From contig NZ_MNAN01000031.1 in assembly GCF_001854475.1 (NCBI RefSeq), positions 206,105 to 270,104 on the forward strand: 64,000 nt of DNA, in the 5' to 3' direction. Positions within the stretch are counted from its first letter, which is position 1. The number at the start of each line of letters is the position of its first letter. A model generated the notes under the pieces. The model saw nothing but the letters and a program-made list of their open reading frames with translations. It made no database searches and had not been told where the DNA came from. This document shows positions 10,856 through 21,506 of the stretch, in pieces. Source of the DNA: Pseudoalteromonas byunsanensis (GTDB taxonomy: Bacteria; Pseudomonadota; Gammaproteobacteria; Enterobacterales; Alteromonadaceae). Made by a program: the position numbers and the translations under genes.

Positions 10856-11631
10856 GCTTCACTCTTACTTTGTTGTTCTTGTTCTTGCGGATACTTCCAG
10901 CTTACCGCAAGCCCGATATCGTAACGCAGGTCTATCACATCTATCGCCGCGCCCTCTGGTGCTCGCATTTTCGGATAGACATCAATAAATCTTTGCACTC
11001 TCTTCGCTATTTTTTCACGACCCAAATTTAATCGGATCCCACTATCTAGCCATAGCTGCCAAGCAAAACGCTCTGAAAGCGCTAAGCTAACCAGTTTGAA
11101 GTCATTCACATTCAACATGTCTTTAAACTGTAGAAATGTCCGCCATGCTTCTTGCTCACTACCTTCAGGTCCGTATAGCTGAGGTAACTGTGTACTCACC
11201 AAATCACTTTGCGCCTGAAATACCTCACCGTGCTTATTCAGTAACAGATCACTATTCCAAACCGCAACGGGGGTATGCTCTACGACATAAACCTGTAGCT
11301 GATCTGGCCATTGCTTTCGCACCGAAACATGTGCAATCCAAGGTAGCGCTTTAACTTTACTGTGCACAGATTGCACATCGAGCTCAAAGTAACTACTCAA
11401 ATCTACTTGTTTAATCGCCGCGATAATATCCGCTTCTTTTGTATATTGCGGTTCACCCAGAACAGTTAATTGCTTGATTTGTGCATCTTTGTGCTCAACC
11501 AACCAATCGCTGACCCAATATGTACCTCGCACTACACAAACTATCACCAAGATGAAAAAGCCTACTCCCAGCAGCAACGACCAATTCAAGCGCTGGTTTA
11601 TTTGTTTGGCTTTTTCAAAAAATGCACGCAT
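10852..11631 (-). CDS. ftsQ: Cell division protein FtsQ
   Basis: FtsQ is a bitopic divisome protein linking early and late division proteins. A short cytoplasmic tail precedes a TM helix (LLLGVGFFILVIVCVVRGTYWV), a POTRA domain beginning around 'IKQLTVLGEPQYTKEADI', and the beta domain. I choose the ATG at 11631 (259 residues), one base after the ddl stop (TAAGATG). A longer version from a TTG at 11661 would overlap ddl by about 30 bp. The gene overlaps ftsA by ATGA. Confidence 0.94.
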   Translation of the reverse strand: MRAFFEKAKQINQRLNWSLLLGVGFFILVIVCVVRGTYWVSDWLVEHKDAQIKQLTVLGEPQYTKEADIIAAIKQVDLSSYFELDVQSVHSKVKALPWIAHVSVRKQWPDQLQVYVVEHTPVAVWNSDLLLNKHGEVFQAQSDLVSTQLPQLYGPEGSEQEAWRTFLQFKDMLNVNDFKLVSLALSERFAWQLWLDSGIRLNLGREKIAKRVQRFIDVYPKMRAPEGAAIDVIDLRYDIGLAVSWKYPQEQEQQSKSEA

Positions 11632-11632
11632 C

Positions 11633-12541
11633 TTAAAGCGTTTGCTCCAAAATGCGAACAACTAATTGCTCAAAAGTTATGCCCTGTGCTTTTGCCGCCA
11701 TCGGCACCAATGACTTTTGCGTCATGCCAGGTACCGTATTCACTTCCAGCAAGTAAAAATGACCATTTTCATCTTGCATCGCATCAACTCGTCCCCAACC
11801 GTTTGCACCGACTAACTCAAAAGCATGTTTGGCCATTATCTGCAATTGAGCAGTATGTGCTTGTGAAATATCCGCAGGACAAAAATACTGGGTACTATTT
11901 ACTTGATATTTTGCTTCGTAGTCATAAAACCCTCGCGGCGTTTTCATTTCAATCACAGGTAACGCTTCATCACCGAGCATTGCTACAGTGAACTCTCGCC
12001 CAGTGATCCATTGCTCAACCAAAACTTGTTCATCAAATTTGAAGGCGTTGGTTAATGCTGTAGTTAGTTCCAGCGCGTTGTTCGCTTGCGCCATGCCAAT
12101 ACTTGAGCCTTCATGCGAGGGCTTAACCATGACTTTACCAAATTCTTTCATGATGGCATCGGCATCAAACCCGGCGTTCGCATCAACCACCGCATACGCA
12201 GCGGTGCTGAGTTTGGCTGACTTGAATAAATGTTTACAGCGTACTTTGTCCATTGCAAGCGCACTGCCCAATACGCCGCTTCCGGTGTAAGGAATACCCA
12301 TATATTCCAGAGCACCTTGGATGGTACCATCTTCACCACCTCGCCCATGTAGCGCGATAAACACACGTTCAACAGACAAACTTTTCAACTCCCACAGGTT
12401 TCTCTCTGCCGGATCAAAAGCAATTGCATCTACTCCCGCACTCAATAAACCATTGAGTACAGCTTCGCCAGACTTTAACGACACCTCACGTTCAGCTGAA
12501 CTGCCGCCCAGCAATACCGCTACTTTTCCAAACGTGTTCAT
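11633..12541 (-). CDS. ddl: D-alanine--D-alanine ligase
   Basis: This 302-residue ATP-grasp enzyme joins two D-Ala to give the dipeptide added by MurF. The motifs are [16 protein letters not shown] at the N-terminus, [12 protein letters not shown] near residue 65, [12 protein letters not shown] near residue 145 and [10 protein letters not shown] near residue 270. The ATG overlaps the murC stop. Its position between murC and ftsQ matches ddlB of E. coli. Confidence 0.96.
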   Translation of the reverse strand: MNTFGKVAVLLGGSSAEREVSLKSGEAVLNGLLSAGVDAIAFDPAERNLWELKSLSVERVFIALHGRGGEDGTIQGALEYMGIPYTGSGVLGSALAMDKVRCKHLFKSAKLSTAAYAVVDANAGFDADAIMKEFGKVMVKPSHEGSSIGMAQANNALELTTALTNAFKFDEQVLVEQWITGREFTVAMLGDEALPVIEMKTPRGFYDYEAKYQVNSTQYFCPADISQAHTAQLQIMAKHAFELVGANGWGRVDAMQDENGHFYLLEVNTVPGMTQKSLVPMAAKAQGITFEQLVVRILEQTL

Positions 12542-13974
12542 GCATCACCTTGCTGTAGTGCCGCCACCGACATTTTAGTAGCAGCTAATTGTTTAACGAT
12601 TTGACCGATGTTACCCGCACCTTGCGTAATAACCAGATCATTGTCTTGTAACGTCTCTGCCAATATTGCAGACAGCTCAGCATGGTCAGCAACATGGATT
12701 GGCTCAACACCACGCTGACGCAGGCTGCGGCATAGGCTCTTGCTATCCGCCCCCACAATCGGCGCTTCACCAGCGCTGTATACATCCAGTAGTATCAATT
12801 GATCAACTTCTGAAAGCACTTTAACAAAGTCCTCATACAAGTCGCGGGTCCGAGTATAACGATGTGGTTGATAGATCATCACTAATCGCTTATCAGCCCA
12901 CCCTGCACGCGCTGCCTGAATAGTTACAGCTACCTCTGAAGGATGATGGCCATAATCATCAACCAACATTACTCTACCGCGCTCATTATCAAACTCACCA
13001 TAATGCTGAAAACGTCTGCCAATACCTTCAAATTTCTCAAGCGCTGCTAAAATTGCCGTATTATCAATATCATGATCTTTTGCAACCGCAATAGCTGCGG
13101 TGGCATTTAAAGCATTATGTCTGCCCGGCATGTTCAACTTAACTTCAATGGCTTCACCTTTTTTGGTTACCACGGTGAACTCACTGCTACTTACGGTTTG
13201 CTTGAAGTTTTCCATGCGATAATCCGCAAATCCTGATTCACCATAAGTGATCGTTGGACGAGCAAAACGTGGGATCAAATTTGCAGCCACTTCTGAGTCT
13301 ATGCACACCACCGCCAAACCGTAAAATGGCAAATTATGGATAAAATCCACATAGGTGTCTTTCATTTTTTCAAAGTCACCATCATATGTATCCATATGAT
13401 CAGCTTCAATATTTGTGATCACCGAGACCATAGGTTGTAAATGCAAAAATGACGCATCGCTCTCATCTGCCTCTGCTATCAACACATCACCGGTTCCCAA
13501 TTTCGCATTAGTGCCGGCACTGTTTAGCAACCCACCGATCACAAACGTTGGGTCTAGTTTTGCCTGAGCAAATATGCTGGCAATCAAACTGGTTGTTGTC
13601 GTTTTACCATGGGTGCCCGCAATGGCGATGCCATGACGAAAACGCATGAGTTCGGCGAGCATTTCTGCACGTCTTACTATCGGTATACGTGCCGCTTTGG
13701 CCGCGATAATTTCCGGATTTTGTTCATCGATAGCACTAGACACCACCACCACATTAGCATCTTTAATATTGTTTTCGTGGTGACCGATAAATACTTCTGC
13801 GCCCGCTTTCAATAACCGCTCTGTCATCGCATTTTTCGCAATATCAGATCCTGTGATGCGATATCCTTCATATGCTAGTACTTCCGCTATGCCGCCCATA
13901 CCGGCTCCACCTATACCAATGAAGTGTATGGTGTTAATTCTTCTCATAGCTCGACGATTACTGGTTTCTTTCAC
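12538..13974 (-). CDS. murC: UDP-N-acetylmuramate--L-alanine ligase MurC
   Basis: MurC adds the first amino acid, L-Ala, to UDP-MurNAc. The UDP-binding loop [16 protein letters not shown] is near the N-terminus, the ATP loop [11 protein letters not shown] lies around residue 120, and the [10 protein letters not shown] motif near residue 347 is typical. The 478-residue form uses a GTG at 13974 preceded by AAGAG. An ATG nine codons in (13947) is the alternative. The stop overlaps the ddl start (ATGA). Confidence 0.96.
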   Translation of the reverse strand: MKETSNRRAMRRINTIHFIGIGGAGMGGIAEVLAYEGYRITGSDIAKNAMTERLLKAGAEVFIGHHENNIKDANVVVVSSAIDEQNPEIIAAKAARIPIVRRAEMLAELMRFRHGIAIAGTHGKTTTTSLIASIFAQAKLDPTFVIGGLLNSAGTNAKLGTGDVLIAEADESDASFLHLQPMVSVITNIEADHMDTYDGDFEKMKDTYVDFIHNLPFYGLAVVCIDSEVAANLIPRFARPTITYGESGFADYRMENFKQTVSSSEFTVVTKKGEAIEVKLNMPGRHNALNATAAIAVAKDHDIDNTAILAALEKFEGIGRRFQHYGEFDNERGRVMLVDDYGHHPSEVAVTIQAARAGWADKRLVMIYQPHRYTRTRDLYEDFVKVLSEVDQLILLDVYSAGEAPIVGADSKSLCRSLRQRGVEPIHVADHAELSAILAETLQDNDLVITQGAGNIGQIVKQLAATKMSVAALQQGDA

Positions 13975-14005
13975 GCGTTACTCTTTAGTATCAATAAGTT
14001 CAAAT

Positions 14006-15070
14006 TCAGGAGCTTAATTGCTCACATACTTTTGCCACTGCTGAAGTGGCATCTAATTTTGCTAGTTGCTTAGCGCGTATTGCCAGCTGTTCAATTTGCT
14101 CAGGCTGCTGTACAAACGGTAATAACAATGCACAAAGCGACTCTACGCAGAGCTCACTTTGCGGTAGCAGTAATGCCGCTTGTTGATCCACCAAATATGC
14201 AGCATTAGCTGTTTGATGGTCATCCACCGCGTGAGGATAAGGCACAAATAACGCCATTTTCCCTGCTGCAGCGACTTCACTGACGGTCAATGCACCCGCA
14301 CGGCAAATGACAATATCAGCCCACTCATAGGCCGCATCCATATCATCAATAAACTCAGCAACCGAAGCGTCTATATTCTCTTGAGCATACAGCTTTACCA
14401 ACTGTTCACTGTGGCCTTTACCGCTTTGATGCCTGATAGCCAAAGGAAGTGCGGCACTAGTAACGAGCTGCGCAAACACAGCAGGCAACATTTCGTTAAA
14501 AATTTTGGCACCGAGTGACCCGCCGACCACTAAGCAATTGATTTGCTTCGATACTGCTTTAGGGTTCAAGTTTGCCACCGCATGACGGACCGGGTTACCC
14601 ACAATTTGCGCTTTGTTTGGTGCAAAAGCAGTTGGGAAAGCCGCCAACACCTTATCTGCTATTTTCGACAGTAACCTATTGCTCAGACCAGCCACAGCAT
14701 TTTGCTCATGGATCAGCAAAGGTGTTCCCGTCAGTTTTGCAGCAATCCCAACAGGGCCCGTGACATATCCGCCCATAGCTAGTATCACATCTGGTCGGCG
14801 CTGTTTAATCACCCGCAGAGCAGACAAAATCGCTTTGATCACCATAAAAGGAGCTTTAATAAGACGCTTTATGCCGTTTCCACGTAACCCCTGTACCTTT
14901 ATAAAATCAATCTCAAAACCATTATTTGGCACCACCTGGGCTTCCATACGGTCTTCTGTACCAATCCAAGTAACTTCCCAGCCTTGAGCTTTTAATTCAT
15001 TGCCAACCGCAACGCCTGGAAATATATGTCCTCCGGTCCCGCCTGCCGCAACCAGTAAACGCTTACTCAT
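14006..15070 (-). CDS. murG: UDP-GlcNAc:lipid I N-acetylglucosaminyltransferase MurG
   Basis: This 354-residue GT28 glycosyltransferase converts lipid I to lipid II on the inner face of the membrane. The N-terminal loop GGTGGHIFPG and the second glycine-rich loop GGSLGAKIFNE are clear, as is the donor-site region 'ICRAGALTVSEVAAAGKMALFVPYP'. The ATG overlaps the ftsW stop (ATGA). Confidence 0.96.
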   Translation of the reverse strand: MSKRLLVAAGGTGGHIFPGVAVGNELKAQGWEVTWIGTEDRMEAQVVPNNGFEIDFIKVQGLRGNGIKRLIKAPFMVIKAILSALRVIKQRRPDVILAMGGYVTGPVGIAAKLTGTPLLIHEQNAVAGLSNRLLSKIADKVLAAFPTAFAPNKAQIVGNPVRHAVANLNPKAVSKQINCLVVGGSLGAKIFNEMLPAVFAQLVTSAALPLAIRHQSGKGHSEQLVKLYAQENIDASVAEFIDDMDAAYEWADIVICRAGALTVSEVAAAGKMALFVPYPHAVDDHQTANAAYLVDQQAALLLPQSELCVESLCALLLPFVQQPEQIEQLAIRAKQLAKLDATSAVAKVCEQLSS

Positions 15071-16254
15071 CGTTTACCTCCTCGAGAACCACTTCTCGAC
15101 GTTGCTTGTTTGCTCGCCATCTTGGTTTCAAAATCCACGCGTTGTAATACTCCCGCAGCAACTATCATCACCAATAAACTGGAACCACCATAGGAAACAA
15201 AAGGTAACGTTAATCCTTTGGTTGGCAAAATACCGGCACTGGCACCAATGTTCACCATGGTTTGAAACGCAAACCAAATACCAATCGCCAGTGCAAAATA
15301 GCCTTCATATTCTTTGCCTGCCTTGAGCGCTTTTTGACCTATCAACAATGCCCTAAACACTAAGGTGCTCAGCAACAGGATAATACTTACCACGCCGACA
15401 AAACCGAGCTCTTCCGCTATGACTGCAAAAATAAAATCATTATGCGCTTCAGGAAGGTACTGCAATTTTTGCACGCTGTTGCCCAAACCTTGACCAAACC
15501 ATCCACCCTGTCCATACGCCATAAGTGATTGCACTAACTGATACCCTTTACCGAAAGGGTCGTCCCAAGGCTCCAAGAAGCCAACAACTCGGGCCATTCG
15601 ATAGGGCTCAAAAATAATCAGTAATACCACTAATAAAATACCGGTGAGAATTAGGGCAAAGAACTGCCATAACTTGGCACCAGCTAAAAATAATAACCCC
15701 ACAGTAGTTACAAACATAACCACTACGGTGCCTAAGTCTGGTTGCATCAAGATTAAAAATGCATATACAGAAAATACCGCGATAGGCTTAGCAAAGCCTT
15801 TTAAGTTCTCTTGTACTTCTTCCCGTTTACGTACCAGATAGCCCGCGATATAGCTAAAGAAAAAAAGCTTCGCTAACTCAGCGGCTTGAATGCCCACAGG
15901 CCCTACAGGGATCCAACGTTTAGAGCCATTTACTTCACGGCCTATCAACAGTACCAACACCAGCAAGCCTAATCCAAAAAGCAGCAGATAGGGGTTGCAT
16001 CGTTTCCACCACGTCATTGGTGCACTGGTACTGATCCAAAACAACACAAATCCCATACACAAAAACGCCGCGTGGCGAATTGTAATGTGGTATGGATTAT
16101 TAAATAACCTTTCTGCCACCGGCATTGATGCACTGGTTACCATCACAAACCCTACTCCCAACAAGCACAACATGGCATACAGCAAAGGAATGTCGTATAG
16201 CGCATTAGACTGCTTAAGTTGAAAGTTTAGGCTCAGTTGTGACAGTGCTAGCAT
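15067..16254 (-). CDS. ftsW: Septal peptidoglycan polymerase FtsW (SEDS family)
   Basis: This 395-residue polytopic membrane protein of the SEDS family works with FtsI as the septal glycosyltransferase. About ten hydrophobic segments are present, along with the signatures GREVNGSKRWIPVGP and 'FVSYGGSSLLVM' near the C-terminus. It overlaps murD by 7 bp and murG by 4 bp. Confidence 0.96.
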   Translation of the reverse strand: MLALSQLSLNFQLKQSNALYDIPLLYAMLCLLGVGFVMVTSASMPVAERLFNNPYHITIRHAAFLCMGFVLFWISTSAPMTWWKRCNPYLLLFGLGLLVLVLLIGREVNGSKRWIPVGPVGIQAAELAKLFFFSYIAGYLVRKREEVQENLKGFAKPIAVFSVYAFLILMQPDLGTVVVMFVTTVGLLFLAGAKLWQFFALILTGILLVVLLIIFEPYRMARVVGFLEPWDDPFGKGYQLVQSLMAYGQGGWFGQGLGNSVQKLQYLPEAHNDFIFAVIAEELGFVGVVSIILLLSTLVFRALLIGQKALKAGKEYEGYFALAIGIWFAFQTMVNIGASAGILPTKGLTLPFVSYGGSSLLVMIVAAGVLQRVDFETKMASKQATSRSGSRGGKR

Positions 16255-17576
16255 CTCGTCACCTCTTCAACTAGACGGCAAAACTCTTCACCTCGAGCCA
16301 TATAATTCGGATACATGTCGATACTGGCGCACGCAGGTGCAAGTAAAATACAGTCACCATTGCAGGCGATTGCTTGTGCTTGTTTAACCGCATCTTCTAA
16401 TGTTGCAACTAAATGGCTGTTACGGTGTAAAGATAAAAACAACGAGCCATCTTTACCAAAGCCATATATCGCTTTGCAATATTTGCTCATAGGCTCAATC
16501 AGTGGAGTAAGATCGGCACCTTTTGCATCCCCACCAACAATCAGAATAAGCTTACCTTCACTAGTTGCTAAGCTTTCCAAAGCTGCAACCGTCGCACCGA
16601 CATTTGTAGCCTTTGAATCGTTAAAATACTTAATGCCATGATAATCAGCGACAAGTTGGCAACGGTGTGCAAGCCCCATAAATTTGCTAAAAGTCTGTTC
16701 AAATGCACTAAGCGGCAACGAGAATGGCGCGAGCAAAGCCATAACAGCCAACGCATTGAATTGATTATGCTTACCCTGTAGCTTCATACACGAGACTGGT
16801 AGCAACGCTTTGCCATGTGCCGCAAAATAGCTCTCACCATCGTGCGTTACAAGCTGGTAGTCGGCATTATCCAGTGCGACACTTACACCTTGCTGACGGT
16901 TATTAAATGTATTTTCGTCTTTGGCATTGAATACCAAATGATCTGTATGCTGATAAATGCGCTGTTTAGCTTCACAATATGCCGAAAAGTCTGGATAGCG
17001 GTCCATATGATCTTCGGTAATATTCAAAATCATTGCGCTGGCACATTTTAAGCTATGGGTGGTCTCTAGCTGAAAACTAGATAGCTCAAGCACAAATACA
17101 TCAAAATCTTGGCCTAATAGATCAAGCGCAGCAGTACCAATATTGCCACCCAACCCGACTTTCATTCCAGCTTCACTTAGAACTTGAGATGCTAACGTCA
17201 CAACAGTGGATTTGCCGTTAGAGCCCGTTACCGCAACAACAGGCTTATCATTTAGACGTGCAAATAGTTCTATATCACCTATCACCTCAACACCATCGGC
17301 AATCGCTTGCGCTACAGTAGCTTCATATAAAGCGATCCCTGGACTGATAATTATCATGTCTGCACTTGATAGGCCAGCCTCAGCCAAGGGGCCAAACACC
17401 GCTTCACAGTCAGGCTCGTTATCGGCAAGCCACTGTGCCCCTGGAGGCACAGGGCGGCTATCCACTATCCGTGGGACAATGTTATGGGACAGCAAAAAGC
17501 GTACAATGCCCAAACCAGTTACACCCAGCCCAAGCACCGTAATCTTTTTATTTCTTATGGCATTTAAATACTGCAT
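16248..17576 (-). CDS. murD: UDP-N-acetylmuramoyl-L-alanine--D-glutamate ligase MurD
   Basis: This 442-residue Mur ligase adds D-Glu to UDP-MurNAc-L-Ala. It shows the N-terminal Rossmann motif GLGVTGLGIVRFL, the ATP loop VTGSNGKSTVV near residue 117, and NDSKATNVGAT near residue 315. The ATG overlaps the mraY stop by one base (TAATG). Confidence 0.96.
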   Translation of the reverse strand: MQYLNAIRNKKITVLGLGVTGLGIVRFLLSHNIVPRIVDSRPVPPGAQWLADNEPDCEAVFGPLAEAGLSSADMIIISPGIALYEATVAQAIADGVEVIGDIELFARLNDKPVVAVTGSNGKSTVVTLASQVLSEAGMKVGLGGNIGTAALDLLGQDFDVFVLELSSFQLETTHSLKCASAMILNITEDHMDRYPDFSAYCEAKQRIYQHTDHLVFNAKDENTFNNRQQGVSVALDNADYQLVTHDGESYFAAHGKALLPVSCMKLQGKHNQFNALAVMALLAPFSLPLSAFEQTFSKFMGLAHRCQLVADYHGIKYFNDSKATNVGATVAALESLATSEGKLILIVGGDAKGADLTPLIEPMSKYCKAIYGFGKDGSLFLSLHRNSHLVATLEDAVKQAQAIACNGDCILLAPACASIDMYPNYMARGEEFCRLVEEVTRC

Positions 17577-18658
17577 TACCTAATCTTCAACGTAGCTAGC
17601 CCAGCTAGAACCAAAACAATAGAAATAATCCAGAAGCGCACAATCACGCGCGGCTCTGGCCATCCTTTTAATTCATAGTGATGGTGTATAGGTGCCATGC
17701 GGAATATTCTCTGCCCGCGCAACTTGTAAGAACCAACTTGCAGGATCACCGATAAGGCTTCCATCACAAATACGCCACCCATGATCATCAATACCAGCTC
17801 TTGACGAACCAAAATAGCGATAATACCCAATGCTCCACCTAACGCGAGAGAACCAACATCTCCCATAAACACTTGCGCCGGATAAGTGTTAAACCATAAA
17901 AACCCAAGCCCTGCACCGACAATCGCAGTACAGACCACGACTAATTCACTGGCCAAGGGGATATGTGGAATGTGTAAGTAATTTGAGAAATTAACATTAC
18001 CTGTTAAATACGCGATGATTGCCAGCGCTGACGCCACCAAAATAGTCGGCACAATTGCCAATCCATCTAGGCCATCGGTAAGATTCACTGCGTTAGATGT
18101 GCCCACAATAACAAAATAACACATCACTAAATAGAACAACCCCAGCTGCGGCATGACTTCTTTTAGAAATGGCACCACTAAAGTGGTTTCTGCCGCTGAA
18201 TGAGAAGTAAAATACATAAAGCTTGCAACCGAAATCGCAATCACAGACTGCCAAAAATATTTCCACCTAGCGATCAGACCTTTACTGTCTTTGCGGATCA
18301 CTTTGCGATAGTCATCAACAAAACCTACGATCCCTAGACTTCCAACCACAAATAAGGTCACCCAGACGTATTTATTATCCAAATCTCCCCACAATAGGGT
18401 GCTGGTAAAAATAGCTGCCAATATCAATAAACCGCCCATGGTCGGAGTCCCTGACTTCGACAAATGAGATTGTGGACCGTCATCACGTACCGTTTGACCT
18501 ATTTGCATTTTTTGCAAAGCCACAATCAACTTCGGGCCAAAATATAAAGAAATGAATAGAGCTGTTAAAATCCCCAGAATCGCTCTTAGCGTCAAGTATG
18601 AAAAGACGTTAAAGCCACTGTAATACTGAGTTAAATATTCTGCTAACCAAACTAACAT
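17576..18658 (-). CDS. mraY: Phospho-MurNAc-pentapeptide translocase MraY
   Basis: This 360-residue integral membrane enzyme makes lipid I from UDP-MurNAc-pentapeptide and undecaprenyl phosphate. About ten TM segments are present, with the catalytic signatures [40 protein letters not shown] and [10 protein letters not shown]. It lies between murF and murD, as is standard. Confidence 0.97.
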   Translation of the reverse strand: MLVWLAEYLTQYYSGFNVFSYLTLRAILGILTALFISLYFGPKLIVALQKMQIGQTVRDDGPQSHLSKSGTPTMGGLLILAAIFTSTLLWGDLDNKYVWVTLFVVGSLGIVGFVDDYRKVIRKDSKGLIARWKYFWQSVIAISVASFMYFTSHSAAETTLVVPFLKEVMPQLGLFYLVMCYFVIVGTSNAVNLTDGLDGLAIVPTILVASALAIIAYLTGNVNFSNYLHIPHIPLASELVVVCTAIVGAGLGFLWFNTYPAQVFMGDVGSLALGGALGIIAILVRQELVLMIMGGVFVMEALSVILQVGSYKLRGQRIFRMAPIHHHYELKGWPEPRVIVRFWIISIVLVLAGLATLKIR

Positions 18659-20043
18659 GCTGAGGCCCCATCAGTGCCTGAGTTATGGTCACTGCCTACT
18701 AAATCTTTGACTAATAATTCCATACGTGAGCTTCGAGAGCCCTTAACCAACACAGTACATACCCCGTCCTGCGTTTTTAATGTTTGTTGTAATGCCTCTA
18801 ATAAATGCTCTCTTGTTGAGAAGTGTCGCTCAGGCTGGGCGAACACATCGCTGCTATAGCGACTCAGCACACCCAATGAATACAATGCATCCACTCCCTG
18901 TTGCTGCGCATATTCTCCAACTTCTTGATGATATTCACGCGCTTGTTCACCAAGCTCTCCCATATCTCCAAGCGCCAAAATACGGTATCCAGGCATCTGC
19001 ATCAGTAGGTCGATAGCTGCTTTTACCGAACGAACATTAGCGTTATAGGTGTCATCTATGACATTGAGCTTGTCTGACGCTTTAATTAGATTTACGCGCC
19101 CTTTAACAGGAGCCATGCTCTCAAGCGCCGCAGCAACATCACCTAATGTAGCCCCCAACTCAGTAGTTAAAGCTGCAGCAATAACGGCATTAGTGACATT
19201 GTGCTCACCAGGTAGGGCCAATTGTACGGGGACCTTTTCAGAATCAGTACAAAGTAAAAAGCTGGCATGGGCGGTGTCATTCAAGTGAACACCTTCCGCC
19301 CAGATATCTAAGTTTTGCTGACGAGAGAAACGTTTAGTTGTCACGTCATGTAAACCCTCTCGCCACATATCAACAAATTCACAGTCGCAATTTAGAACAG
19401 CAACACCACCTGATTTTAATCCAGAAAAGATCTCTCCTTTCGCTATGCCAACACCTTCAATAGAACCAAACCCTTCAATATGTGCAGGGGCAACGTTGCA
19501 TACAACAGCAACATCTGGACTAGTAAGTGACGTGGTGTAGGCGATTTCACCTATGTGGTTTGCTCCTAGCTCAATAACAGCAAACTCATCGTCTTCACAA
19601 AGACGAATTAAAGTCAGTGGTACACCAATATCGTTATTAAAGTTACCTTTTGTTGCCAACACCTTACCTTTACGCGCTAAAATAGCTGCGCACATTTCTT
19701 TAACGGTCGTTTTACCAACACTGCCGGTTATTGCTATGGTTTTAGGTGCGACACGCTCAATAACTGCTTTGCCAATTTTCCCTAATGCTAAACGCGTATC
19801 TGGCACAACTAACTGCGTGATATCACAGGCAACAGGGGTGTCGACAATCGCTGCTATTGCTCCTCTTTTTCTCGCTTGTTCAACAAAATTGTGACCATCA
19901 AAGTTTGGTCCTCTAAGTGCGAGAAATACTTCATTATTATTGATGGTTCGGGTATCTGTGTTGACATTGGCAATCGCCAAATTTTCCCCACTTAAGGGAG
20001 TATCAAGTACCGCTGCAAGCCAAGCCAAATCTACTTTGATCAT
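18652..20043 (-). CDS. murF: UDP-MurNAc-tripeptide--D-alanyl-D-alanine ligase MurF
   Basis: This 463-residue Mur ligase attaches D-Ala-D-Ala to complete the pentapeptide. The ATP loop [13 protein letters not shown] is near residue 105, and [17 protein letters not shown] near residue 325 is typical of MurF. It overlaps mraY by 7 bp and murE by 4 bp. Confidence 0.96.
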   Translation of the reverse strand: MIKVDLAWLAAVLDTPLSGENLAIANVNTDTRTINNNEVFLALRGPNFDGHNFVEQARKRGAIAAIVDTPVACDITQLVVPDTRLALGKIGKAVIERVAPKTIAITGSVGKTTVKEMCAAILARKGKVLATKGNFNNDIGVPLTLIRLCEDDEFAVIELGANHIGEIAYTTSLTSPDVAVVCNVAPAHIEGFGSIEGVGIAKGEIFSGLKSGGVAVLNCDCEFVDMWREGLHDVTTKRFSRQQNLDIWAEGVHLNDTAHASFLLCTDSEKVPVQLALPGEHNVTNAVIAAALTTELGATLGDVAAALESMAPVKGRVNLIKASDKLNVIDDTYNANVRSVKAAIDLLMQMPGYRILALGDMGELGEQAREYHQEVGEYAQQQGVDALYSLGVLSRYSSDVFAQPERHFSTREHLLEALQQTLKTQDGVCTVLVKGSRSSRMELLVKDLVGSDHNSGTDGASAC

Positions 20044-21506
20044 GCACTTTTCTCCCGTAAAACTGCTTCTACATAACGTCTGTCACAAAAAGGCAGACGT
20101 TGGTCTCCTATGATTTGATAATCTTCATGCCCTTTACCCGCGATAAGCACTACACCGTCTATCGGTGCATGCTCAATGGCATAACGGATGGCCTCAGCCC
20201 TATCAACTTTGCACACAGCATACTGCGGATTGCTGAGTCCAGCCTTAACATCATCAATTATTTTTTGGGGGTCTTCACTGCGTGGATTGTCGCTAGTTAT
20301 TACTAATTGATCGGCATGACGCTCTACAGCCTGTGCCATTAAAGGCCGTTTGCCTTTATCTCTATCACCACCACAACCAAACACACACATCACGTTGCCA
20401 GGTACATGTTGTTGCAAGGCTTGTAACGCTAACTCCAACGCTTCGGGTGTATGTGCATAATCCACAATACAGATCGGTTTATCGTCCGCACGAAACGCTT
20501 GCATGCGCCCTGCGACAGGTTCGAGCTTCTGTGAAGCAGCCAGTAACTGCTCAAATTCAAACCCTTGTGTCAACAAAGTTGCGATCGCCGCCACTAAATT
20601 ATAAACGTTAAATAAACCATACAGTGGCGCACGTAACTTGCCCTCACCCCAGCTACTGCTGATCTTAACCTCAAAACCTAACGCATCACACGTTACACCA
20701 TCAAACCATACGAAGTTTTTAAAAGCATGATTTTCAGGCTTTTTCCCGTATACAACTAGATTGTTGAATGAGTATTTATCTAGCCACTGCTTGGCATATT
20801 CGTCATCGGCATTAAGTACGCTAAATTCTGGTTTGTGATGTTGGAATAAGGATAACTTGGCTTGTGCATAGCTTGTCATGTCTGTGTGATAGTCCAAGTG
20901 GTCTCGCGAAAGGTTGGTAAATACCGCCACATCAAAGGCTGTTTCATCCAATCGACCTTGTACTAAGCCATGAGAAGATACTTCCATCGCTACCAGCTCA
21001 TTACTCTGACCAAGCTGCGCTAAGATGCGTTGCAAATCTACATTTGAAGGTGTGGTATTGGCCAGTGGCGTCAACGCATCGGGTTGACCGTAACCCAAAG
21101 TCCCGATAATTGCAGATGGGTGAGCACAATGTTTTGCCAAGTTGGCTATCATGGTGGTCGTTGTAGATTTACCATTGGTGCCTGTTACCCCAATCGTGCA
21201 CATCTGCTTACTCGGATATTGATAAAACTTTGCAGCGATACGGGCGATATGACTGCTAAGATCTGGCACACGAATAAGTCGCTGCTCAGCAACGTTGACG
21301 TCACAGCTTTCATCTATTATCACGCACACAGCACCACGTTCAAAAGCTGACGGGATATAATCTTCACCGTTTTGATGGTGACCTCGCAATGCAATAAATG
21401 CATCACCTTCATTTACCTGTCGGCTATCCAATCGCAAGTGCGCCACCACAATGCTTGCGCATTGTACATTGAAAGAGCTCAACACTTGGCTAATATCACG
21501 ACTCAT
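20040..21506 (-). CDS. murE: UDP-MurNAc-L-Ala-D-Glu--meso-diaminopimelate ligase MurE
   Basis: This 488-residue Mur ligase adds the third residue of the stem peptide. The ATP loop GVTGTNGKSTTTT is near residue 110, and the motif DNPRSEDP (DNPR, near residue 407) indicates meso-diaminopimelate specificity, as expected for a Gram-negative organism. The start overlaps the ftsI end by 11 bp. Confidence 0.97.
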   Translation of the reverse strand: MSRDISQVLSSFNVQCASIVVAHLRLDSRQVNEGDAFIALRGHHQNGEDYIPSAFERGAVCVIIDESCDVNVAEQRLIRVPDLSSHIARIAAKFYQYPSKQMCTIGVTGTNGKSTTTTMIANLAKHCAHPSAIIGTLGYGQPDALTPLANTTPSNVDLQRILAQLGQSNELVAMEVSSHGLVQGRLDETAFDVAVFTNLSRDHLDYHTDMTSYAQAKLSLFQHHKPEFSVLNADDEYAKQWLDKYSFNNLVVYGKKPENHAFKNFVWFDGVTCDALGFEVKISSSWGEGKLRAPLYGLFNVYNLVAAIATLLTQGFEFEQLLAASQKLEPVAGRMQAFRADDKPICIVDYAHTPEALELALQALQQHVPGNVMCVFGCGGDRDKGKRPLMAQAVERHADQLVITSDNPRSEDPQKIIDDVKAGLSNPQYAVCKVDRAEAIRYAIEHAPIDGVVLIAGKGHEDYQIIGDQRLPFCDRRYVEAVLREKSA